Below are positions 17,664 through 23,761 of a stretch of 64,000 nt of DNA, piece after piece. The stretch comes from Oceanospirillum sp048265165. GTDB lineage: Bacteria; Pseudomonadota; Gammaproteobacteria; Pseudomonadales; Halomonadaceae. The stretch covers positions 496,001 to 560,000 of the forward strand of contig NZ_JBLXCD010000002.1 in assembly GCF_048265165.1 (NCBI RefSeq). Direction: 5' to 3'. Both the position numbers and the translations under genes were made by a program. The notes under the pieces were generated by a model. The model searched no databases, was not told the origin of the DNA, and worked only from the letters and a program-made list of their open reading frames with translations. Position 1 is the stretch's first letter; each line of letters opens with the position of its first letter.

Positions 17664-17804
17664 GTTGACTGCTCAGGACAGAGCGGGGAGACCCATTCCG
17701 TTAATATGCCGGTCAGCGCCCTGCGTATGCTGGTGGGTATTCTGACGGAACTGGGCGAAGGTAATACCGTTAAGCTGGTGCCGATCCATGCGGAACTGAC
17801 CACT
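17664..17804 (+). pseudogene. Remnant of an excisionase-family HTH antitoxin
   Basis: In frame from 17697, SVNMPVSALRMLVGILTELG then EGNTVKLVPIHAELTT closely resembles the segment just before the helix-turn-helix of excisionase-type antitoxins (LLVDIL..MAEGNAVTLIPIHAELTTQQAADLLNVSR in intact proteins, from memory). After ELTT the similarity stops; the HTH and C-terminus are missing, and no toxin gene follows. It is read as a truncated gene fragment left beside the HNH gene. Confidence 0.6.
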
Positions 17805-17860
17805 CGGAACCCTTCCTTATTTCAGTTAATCTGGCGATGGTTCGAAAATGGGAGCTTTTT

Positions 17861-18742
17861 ATGGCTGAAAACCTGAATCAGAAAGCGGCCGAAATAAGCC
17901 GAAAGGCGAGATTCAAATTATTTCTATCGGAAGATGACAAGCCGCAAAGTAATAAGTCTAACTCCTATATCAGAGCAATCGACCTTATTTGTGAAATGAT
18001 CAAGCGTCATCCTGTAGGGTTTGGACAGATCCAAAATCTCTGGTTGATTTCATCATCAGAAAAATTAGAGTCGCTTTACCATTTCCTGCTCCAAGAATCC
18101 CGAAATAAACATTCTATCTGGTTTTTTGACGATCAACCCGTCAGCTATTTGCGAGATGGTTTTTGTTCCGCAGCAATCAAGCAATATCATCAATTCTTAG
18201 TTGAGCTGAGATTTGAGGAGGCGTTAATTGACGCTTATTCCGATAAATTAAATCTAAATGGTCGAGAGTTAGATTTGTTAGAGGCAAAACATGCACTCCC
18301 TAACTACCTTACCGAAGAACTTCAAATACCCGAAGGAAGAGATAAGCTTCAGTTAGTGAAACAACGTATTAACCAATCTGTTTTCAGAAGCATCATTCGT
18401 AAAAACTACCAAGGCCGATGTTGCATTACTGGGCTGAACATACCAGCAGTTAATCGTGCCAGCCATATTATTGGTTGGGCGAAAGACCCAAGCAAAAGGC
18501 TAGACCCGCGAAATGGATTGTACTTATCAGCAACTTACGATGCCGCGTTTGATCGGCATCTAATATCGCTCGATGATAATTACCGAATTATATTATCCAC
18601 CGAGCTCAAAGAATTTCATACCCAAGAAAGTTTTAAGCAGCATTTTAAATCGATTGAAGGGAAACTGATTGAAGTGCCATTGGTAATGCCACCAAATGAT
18701 GAATACTTGGCGGTTCATCGGAAGCTCGGTTCGTTTAATTGA
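17861..18742 (+). CDS. HNH endonuclease family protein
   Basis: 293 residues from the ATG at 17861, which has GGGAG at good spacing. The first ~175 residues are a helical region I do not recognise. The C-terminal third is an HNH_2-type nuclease core: Cys187-Cys188 in RCCITG, ASHIIGW with His202, RLDPRNGLYLS with Asn218 and the YDAAFDRHLISLD segment with His233. It is visibly richer in A and T than its neighbours and uses AT-ending codons, a sign of horizontal gain. No methylase or specificity subunit is adjacent. It may be a solitary restriction or defence nuclease; the target is unknown. Confidence 0.82.
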   Translation: MAENLNQKAAEISRKARFKLFLSEDDKPQSNKSNSYIRAIDLICEMIKRHPVGFGQIQNLWLISSSEKLESLYHFLLQESRNKHSIWFFDDQPVSYLRDGFCSAAIKQYHQFLVELRFEEALIDAYSDKLNLNGRELDLLEAKHALPNYLTEELQIPEGRDKLQLVKQRINQSVFRSIIRKNYQGRCCITGLNIPAVNRASHIIGWAKDPSKRLDPRNGLYLSATYDAAFDRHLISLDDNYRIILSTELKEFHTQESFKQHFKSIEGKLIEVPLVMPPNDEYLAVHRKLGSFN

Positions 18743-19236
18743 AACAGGTAGTGAGACTTATTGATTGGGATTTTCATCCAAGAACCGAATGGTATTATTT
18801 TCTCATTTTTTCCCAGATACTAATTTATTGCATTTGGCTAAGGAGAAGATTTCTACAGCCTGCTTTGTAATAGGGTCTTTTGATTTTTTGATCTGATAGT
18901 TTTTTACCCCTTCTCGCAGAAAAGCTATATGTCAATTTTTTGCTGTTTTCTCGACATATAAACCCGATATGTCGATAGCATCGACATAAAGGAAAAACGT
19001 GTCGATAAAATTTGATTTTATCGACAAGTCAACCTCATCAAACCTCAAAAAACGCCTGCTCAAACAGTAGCAGAAGAGTTACCGACTCATCACCCTGCGG
19101 GGACATCAGATCCGGCGATACCACAAAGCCCCGGAACTAAAGGGAAGAAACCAGAGTTTCTTTAGGAAGTCTGTGCTGAGGCTTTGGCATTTCACAGTGC
19201 TGAAATCTTCCAGCCCTGATCACTCATCAAGCCCCA
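18743..19236. other. 494-base non-coding region after the HNH gene
   Basis: No convincing ORF. It contains the cluster of TCGACA/TGTCGA inverted repeats listed separately (18951-19026) and, at about 19137-19165, a hairpin with CTAAAG and GAAAC arms that could end the AraC-type gene on the minus strand. The first half is AT-rich like the HNH gene; the second half is closer to the genome average. Confidence 0.5.
18951..19026. repeat. Cluster of three overlapping inverted repeats, TGTCGA/TCGACA
   Basis: Five TCGACA or TGTCGA half-sites in 76 bases form three perfect palindromes: TCGACATA (18951-18958) with TATGTCGA (18968-18975); TATGTCGAT (18968-18976) with ATCGACATA (18980-18988) around AGC; and TGTCGATAAAA (19000-19010) with TTTTATCGACA (19016-19026) around TTTGA. 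No gene overlaps. It may be an operator array for a lost regulator, or the end of a mobile element. Confidence 0.7.
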
Positions 19237-20106
19237 TCACACAATCGGCAGGTAAATATCCGTTATCAGCTCGTGCTCATCCACTTCCGGGAAGAAGTTG
19301 TGGTAGTGGAAGTAGCAGGGGCTGTCGCGGAGTTCTTCGCCGCTTTCCGGTAGCCATTGCCCGTACAGATAATAGACTTTGGCATCCAGCCCTTCGTGGG
19401 GGCCGTGGTGGCGTACGACCGCGCAACGGCCTGGGGCCATGGCTTTGTTGATGATGCCGAAGGCGTTTTCCGGAACCGGTTGCGGGACTTCTCCGGCGAT
19501 ATCAAAGCGGAAATCCTCCGGTGCGGTATTTTTCGGATCGCACAAAATAATGCCGAAGGTTTTACAGCTGACGATGGGAGAGTGGCCGGTCTCGATGCGC
19601 CATTGGCGGAACTGTCCGGCGGAGGCCATCACGGTTTCCATGGGGCCTTTGTGTTCCAGTACGGCGATCTGCATCTCTGGCTGGGTAACGATATTGACGT
19701 TCACAGGTGTCTCCTGTTGAGAATCGGGTGTCGGGTTTTGGTAGTGCTGGTTCCAGAGCATCCAATCCGCCTGATGGCGAAACTCGCTGGGGGACTGAGC
19801 AAAACCCCGTCTGAAGGCGCGGGTAAAGGACTCCGGGCGTTCAAAGCGGGCATCAAAGGCGATATCGGTAATGGGGCGATCCGGTTGAAAGGCCAACTGG
19901 TAGGCGGCCCGTTTCAGTCGCAGTTGCTGCACAAAGCGGGTGACGCTCATGCCCATAAACTGGCTGAACTGCCGGTGAAAGTGATAGCGGGAAAAGTGCG
20001 CGACCTGACTCAGCTCGTCCAGAGTCAGATCACGATCCAGGTGCTGGTAGATGTAGTCACATACCGCCAACATACGTTGCTGATAGCGCTGTTTTGCCTG
20101 ATTCAC
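19237..20106 (-). CDS. AraC-family regulator with GyrI-like effector domain
   Basis: 289 residues. Residues 10-110 hold two AraC helix-turn-helix units (LTLDELSQVAHFSRYHFHRQF and ITDIAFDARFERPESFTRAFRRGF). From about 135 a GyrI-like/Rob-type domain follows (VNIVTQPEMQIAVLEHKGPM, FGIILCDP, ITDIYLPIV), which binds small amphipathic ligands in relatives such as Rob. No obvious target operon is adjacent. GC-rich compared with the HNH gene next to it. Confidence 0.92.
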   Translation of the reverse strand: MNQAKQRYQQRMLAVCDYIYQHLDRDLTLDELSQVAHFSRYHFHRQFSQFMGMSVTRFVQQLRLKRAAYQLAFQPDRPITDIAFDARFERPESFTRAFRRGFAQSPSEFRHQADWMLWNQHYQNPTPDSQQETPVNVNIVTQPEMQIAVLEHKGPMETVMASAGQFRQWRIETGHSPIVSCKTFGIILCDPKNTAPEDFRFDIAGEVPQPVPENAFGIINKAMAPGRCAVVRHHGPHEGLDAKVYYLYGQWLPESGEELRDSPCYFHYHNFFPEVDEHELITDIYLPIV

Positions 20107-20208
20107 TCCGGCCCCTGATTATCTTGTCTGATGTTGTTTGCTGCCGACTAAAAGCCCGCACTCTGCTGAAGGAACCACCTTCTGACACCAGTATGCGATG
20201 ACACCGGA

Positions 20209-20325
20209 CTAACAACCTGACCCATCTTGCGCTTTATCAGGATAGATATTCAGAATGCGCAATACTGAGCCCTGCATCTTTTTCTGACGCAGCCAGCGAT
20301 TTACATTGCCTGGTACAACGTCCAT
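20209..20325 (-). CDS. Small ORF of 38 codons with a strong ribosome site
   Basis: ATG at 20325 preceded by AGGAGG at six bases, one of the best Shine-Dalgarno sites in the window. The product MDVVPGNVNRWLRQKKMQGS then VLRILNIYPDKAQDGSGC resembles the second helix and tail of HigA-type antitoxins (V..W..G....G.ALR.L.I....P). An in-frame stop lies ten codons upstream, so it is not simply the visible end of a longer frame. It could be an antitoxin remnant that still gets translated, or a chance ORF. It sits just beyond the direct repeat that flanks hipBA. Confidence 0.4.
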   Translation of the reverse strand: MDVVPGNVNRWLRQKKMQGSVLRILNIYPDKAQDGSGC

Positions 20326-20352
20326 TTGGTGCCTCCTGTAACGTCTGAATTC

Positions 20353-20376
20353 CTACACCCGCAACTGCAGCTGAAT
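20353..20376. repeat. Direct repeat copy 1 (hipBA left flank)
   Basis: 24 bases, 23 identical to 21870-21893. On the minus strand it encodes IQLQLRV and a stop, the same as the true C-terminus of the MksF-like protein. It lies 14 bases beyond the hipA remnant and is out of context, so it is a copied or displaced gene end. Confidence 0.8.
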
Positions 20377-20389
20377 CGGCAGCGCATCA

Positions 20390-21426
20390 TTATTCAAACT
20401 TACGTTTTTTATCATGCCTGTAGCCTTTGCTGCTGACAGTCTGCGACATTACTTTTGAAACAGAGCTGATGATGGACTCTTTCAGGCCACGCATCAGATG
20501 CACCTCCTGACAAGTGGAGAGATAATCCAAAACGCCTTCAGCGGTTACATCTATGATGGAGGCGGCTTCTCTTAGTCTGAAGCTTTTTGAGCTGGCCAGT
20601 CCAAGCAGGTCATTACGGTTGGGGAAAACTTTACTGCCTTTAAGCTTCAGCGCCATTTTATTATCGAGGGTTTCGTAAATCAGGGTGTGGGTAATATCAA
20701 AAGGCGGTGAAACAAAGATCTGCTGCATGGCCGCTTCATTAATGTTGTAAAATCTTCGTAACCCAACAAGTCTCCCTCTCGCTTGTCAAAGCGCTCCACA
20801 ACAAAGGTTTCCAGATTGTCTGAGAGGTAAACTTTTGGTGGCTTCAGGCCGCAGTGCCTGGCAGCCTCCATACAGACATATCCATTTACCGTCAGCAGCG
20901 GAAATTCAGCATCAAAGGACTTTACGATAAGATCCTTCTGCTCAACGGTTCTGTCAGTTCCTGAGATGCTGACCTTGGGTTGCACCCCGGCCAATGAGTT
21001 TCGTAGGTAGTACTTTTCCAGCAGCTGTGGAAACAGCGGCTCTTCACCCCGATAGTTCAGAATTTCATCCAGAGACACGCCTCCCACCTCCGGTAGCGCA
21101 AACTCTGACTGGTAGGAGAGCATGCCGATACCGTTATCACCCTGAAGCGCCAGCAGATACATATCATCAACGCGGGCATATCGGGCGAGGCGTTCCGCGA
21201 TAAACCGACGGTTAAATCCCTCGGGAAGGTTTTGAGCAAAAATAGGATGCAGCGCCCCTGACGAATAACCGTCCAGTGTTGGCCGTGTCATAGTAAGGGA
21301 TACGAACTGCTCAATCTGCGATGGCTGGTAGAAGTGTACGGAGCCTCGAGTCAGCAGCCCCAACTCTGCATCCTTTAGTTTCACTTTCAGCTTGTCGATG
21401 CGCTTGGGGAGTGTTTCAAAGGCCAT
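20390..21426 (-). pseudogene. hipA pseudogene (HipA-like kinase, internal deletions and frameshift)
   Basis: Reading starts at ATG 21426 (MAFETLPKRIDKLKVKLKDA) and keeps HipA landmarks: LPEGFNRRFIAERLAR, SLAGVQPKVSIS, KSFDAEFPLLTVNGYVCMEAAR, VERFDKREGD, GYEDFTTLMKR. Frame 1 then shifts and ends at 20680. The other frame resumes with EAAMQQIFVS, PPFDITHTLIYETLDNKMALKLKG and the C-terminal part, ending at 20390. The junctions drop the segment that normally carries the catalytic NGDAHxKN motif, so no kinase activity is expected. hipB immediately upstream is intact and its stop overlaps this ATG. Confidence 0.85.
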
Positions 21427-21680
21427 TAATCTTCTCCAAAAAGCTCGTCCAGCTCATCCCAATCCGGTAAGCGCCTTTTCTTTTCCGTGACGATAATCTC
21501 CAGTCCAACCGCATCCAGATAGCGCTCCAGAATATCCAATGATCCTGAGAAATGACCATTTTCAATCTTGGAGAGTGTCGTTGCAGGGATATTGATGTTT
21601 TCGGCTATTTTCTTTTGGGTCAAATTCAGCCTTTTTCTGGCCTGCTTTATCACTTCGCCCATTTCTGTTCGTTTATTCAC
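21426..21680 (-). CDS. hipB: HipB-like XRE-family antitoxin/repressor
   Basis: 84 residues with a Xre helix-turn-helix (VIKQARKRLNLTQKKIAENI then PATTLSKIENG) and the HipB-type tail GLEIIVTEKKR. It would bind HipA and repress its own operon. The start is GTG at 21680 or ATG at 21662; neither has a good ribosome site, as is common for HipB genes near their operator. Two palindromic operators lie directly upstream. With hipA broken, it is an orphan repressor. Confidence 0.88.
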   Translation of the reverse strand: MNKRTEMGEVIKQARKRLNLTQKKIAENINIPATTLSKIENGHFSGSLDILERYLDAVGLEIIVTEKKRRLPDWDELDELFGED

Positions 21681-21692
21681 AGCGATGCCAAA

Positions 21693-21710
21693 ATTTCCTA
21701 TATAGGAAAT
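21693..21710. promoter_or_regulatory. HipB operator 1, perfect 18-base palindrome
   Basis: ATTTCCTATATAGGAAAT is a perfect palindrome. HipB proteins are known to bind TATCC(N8)GGATA-like palindromes upstream of hipBA; this has the same inverted TCC/GGA geometry. It lies 13 bases ahead of the hipB GTG. Confidence 0.78.
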
Positions 21711-21731
21711 ACCAAATACTATTAGGATTAA

Positions 21732-21749
21732 ATTTCTTATATAGGAAAC
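21732..21749. promoter_or_regulatory. HipB operator 2
   Basis: ATTTCTTATATAGGAAAC matches operator 1 at 16 of 18 positions and starts 39 bases from it, suitable for cooperative binding on one face of the helix. Confidence 0.72.
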
Positions 21750-21819
21750 TATAGAGGTATGATTTCAGAATAGCCAGAGGAGCATTCGGTATCTTCTACG
21801 GGCAAACAGAAATAAGGCC

Positions 21820-21842
21820 AGGACTGAAATTTTTCAGTCCTG
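21820..21842. terminator. Hairpin downstream of the MksF-like gene
   Basis: AGGACTGAAA pairs with TTTCAGTCCT with a TT loop. It lies about 30 bases after the MksF-like stop on the minus strand, but no clear T run follows, so terminator function is uncertain. Confidence 0.4.
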
Positions 21843-21869
21843 ATCCTGCTTCAAAAGCCCGACTGGAAA

Positions 21870-21893
21870 CTACACCCGCAGCTGCAGCTGAAT
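21870..21893. repeat. Direct repeat copy 2 (3' end of the MksF-like gene)
   Basis: 24 bases covering the last codons and stop of the MksF-like gene, matching 20353-20376 with one difference. Together the two copies bracket hipBA (1.5 kb), the pattern left by integration at a gene's 3' end or by a recombination event. Confidence 0.8.
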
Positions 21894-23141
21894 ATCCTGA
21901 ATCAGCATCAGATGGTTAGTAGCGGATGCTTTGGCTTCCTGGTTGGTGAGTCGGAACAGGCGCTGATCCTGTCGGGGCAGGGCCTGATAATCCGCGATAA
22001 TCTGGTAAAGCCAGATCTCCGGGTCCCATTCCAGCTCATATTCATCCCGATAGGAAAGGGCGCTGACCGCAGGGTGCTGCTCTGCCAGTTCAGGAGTTTC
22101 AGTGGCTCTGTCTATGATATGCAGATAAAAGTTTTCCACATCCTGTTTCAGCGCTTTCTGACGGGCGGCCACCGCTTCATCCTCAAAGAGAGCGGTGAAG
22201 GTGGCACTTTGCGGGTCTGATGACGGAGAAGGAGTGGTTTTTGGCAGATCATGCACCAGTTCCGCCAGGCGTTGACGCTCTCCGGCCCGGTCGAAGGCTG
22301 CGGCACCTTTCAGCTTTATTGGTGCCGCCTGATTAAACAGCTCCGGCACACTACTACGATGTGGATAGTCTGCCGGGCTGTATGCCGGGTGCTGCTTAAG
22401 AAAGCTGACCATATTGTTAATCAGCAGAGAGCGGGACTGCTGTTGGCGAAATTTAGCCAGCAGGGCCACCAATCGCTTCTGTACTTCCAGTAAGCTGCCA
22501 TGATGTCCACTCAGCTGATGCTGCAGGCGACTGACTAACAGTTTACGCAGCTGGCTGCTGCCTTCAGCCAGCTCTATCAACTGATTAAAATCGATCAGCT
22601 GCAGACCATCCAGCAAGCGGCGCAGCTGTTGCTGGGCACGCTCGTTTTCCCGGATTTTTTCGTTCAGGCTGCCAACAAAGCCAAAGTCACTATTTAGTCG
22701 ATTCCAGAGGCTGTCTATCGCGTCTTCAAACTGGCCGGAAAGATCATGTACCAGCTCGGTCAGGCGCTGCAGCTGCATGTCAGCTACGCTGTAATCACCT
22801 TTAAATTGCGCTTCTTTATAAGCCTGAACCCGGTTATGAATCTGTTCCAACTTTTGGGCAACGTCAGCATTTACCTGACGACGGTTTTCATCGGAGACCA
22901 TGCTGGCGATCAGTTCACTGAGCTGAGGGCGTAAGGTCAGCGGCTGGGTCTCATCCGGTCGCCAAAGAATACGGGCGCTTATCAGTTTTCTGAGAGCGCT
23001 TTCGCTCAGCTGCCCTTCATCCACAAAGCCTTGCAGATACCCCTGCATCAGCACTTTATGGTATTTGCCCAGCAGTGCCAGCCGCTCAGCGCCGATACTG
23101 AACAGGCTGGAGGTGAGATTGCGGTCTGTTGCATCCGCCAT
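21870..23141 (-). CDS. MksF/kleisin-like subunit of an SMC-type complex
   Basis: 423 residues. N-terminal 70 residues look like a winged helix (ERLALLGKYHKVLMQGYLQGFVDEGQLSESALRKL); residues 70-240 are long amphipathic helices (KLEQIHNRVQAYKEAQF, LNEKIRENERAQQQLRRLLD); the C-terminal 100 residues are mixed (YELEWDPEIWLYQIIADYQAL). This three-part plan fits a MukF/MksF/JetA-type kleisin. It is the third gene of the operon, starting in a TGATG overlap with the MksE-like gene. Its last seven codons lie in the direct repeat copied beyond hipBA. Assignment rests on position and architecture, since kleisins diverge quickly. Confidence 0.6.
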   Translation of the reverse strand: MADATDRNLTSSLFSIGAERLALLGKYHKVLMQGYLQGFVDEGQLSESALRKLISARILWRPDETQPLTLRPQLSELIASMVSDENRRQVNADVAQKLEQIHNRVQAYKEAQFKGDYSVADMQLQRLTELVHDLSGQFEDAIDSLWNRLNSDFGFVGSLNEKIRENERAQQQLRRLLDGLQLIDFNQLIELAEGSSQLRKLLVSRLQHQLSGHHGSLLEVQKRLVALLAKFRQQQSRSLLINNMVSFLKQHPAYSPADYPHRSSVPELFNQAAPIKLKGAAAFDRAGERQRLAELVHDLPKTTPSPSSDPQSATFTALFEDEAVAARQKALKQDVENFYLHIIDRATETPELAEQHPAVSALSYRDEYELEWDPEIWLYQIIADYQALPRQDQRLFRLTNQEAKASATNHLMLIQDIQLQLRV

Positions 23142-23761
23142 CAGAGCAGTACCTCCTGGGAAGGGTCATCCTCCACCGGTAGATGCTCTTCATCACGGAT
23201 AAAACGCACCATATCCAACAGATAATCGATCTTACCAGTGACAACATAGTAATGGCGGTCACTATGGGGCTGCTGCAGATATCCGTGCTCTTTCAGACGG
23301 CGAAAAATCAGTTTTACCTGCTGATCTAAAGCATCACTCTGGCTGTTGAAAAAACGATCATTTGCCAGAGACTGGAGCCGCTGTCGCAAACTTTGGTTAT
23401 CTTCCGCCCGCAGAACAAACTCCTGTAGTTTCAGGGTGTCTCCGGCGGTAAGTGCGCTGTCGTGACCCAATGCTTCCTGAACCAGCTGCAACCATTCAAG
23501 TACCGGCAGCAGCGATTGAATGGTGGTGGTGAACTGTTGGCTGATCTGCTCCCGAGCATCCGGGGTCAACTCCTGATAGGCCAGAAAATAGACGCTTTGA
23601 TCATCATTAGCGGCCAGCCGGCGGTTCAGCGGCCGCAGATAATGGTTCACCTCATCCCGGGTCTGTCTATTACTCAAATGACGAAAGCCGTCCGGATCGC
23701 TGATGGCGCAGACGAAATCACCCGCCAGAAGGCGCTCTAACAGGGGGCCGTGTTGAATCAT
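23141..23761 (-). CDS. MksE-like subunit of an SMC-type complex
   Basis: 206 residues, predicted winged-helix protein: MIQHGPLLERLLAGDFVCAI at the start, a long helical middle and a final winged-helix-like part (VKLIFRRLKEHGYLQQPHSDRHYYVVTGKIDYLLDMVRF). Size and position match MukE/MksE/JetB. Its ATG overlaps the stop of the SMC gene (ATGA) and its stop overlaps the next ATG (TGATG), so all three proteins should be made in fixed ratio. Confidence 0.62.
   Translation of the reverse strand: MIQHGPLLERLLAGDFVCAISDPDGFRHLSNRQTRDEVNHYLRPLNRRLAANDDQSVYFLAYQELTPDAREQISQQFTTTIQSLLPVLEWLQLVQEALGHDSALTAGDTLKLQEFVLRAEDNQSLRQRLQSLANDRFFNSQSDALDQQVKLIFRRLKEHGYLQQPHSDRHYYVVTGKIDYLLDMVRFIRDEEHLPVEDDPSQEVLL

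Noticed and set aside
18951..19026. The TGTCGA array as a CRISPR array
   Set aside because: Half-sites are 6-11 bases, inverted rather than direct, with irregular 3-20 base spacing and no cas genes.
19357..20118. 253-codon open frame on the plus strand opposite the AraC-type gene
   Set aside because: It is fully antisense to a clear AraC/GyrI-like protein, has no family features and its existence follows from the GC-rich codon use of the opposite strand.
19237..21869. Search for a jetD/mksG (TOPRIM nuclease) gene that would make the SMC operon a complete Wadjet system
   Set aside because: Only hipBA, a small ORF and an AraC regulator lie downstream, and a GGDEF gene upstream; none has TOPRIM or DUF3322/2220 features.
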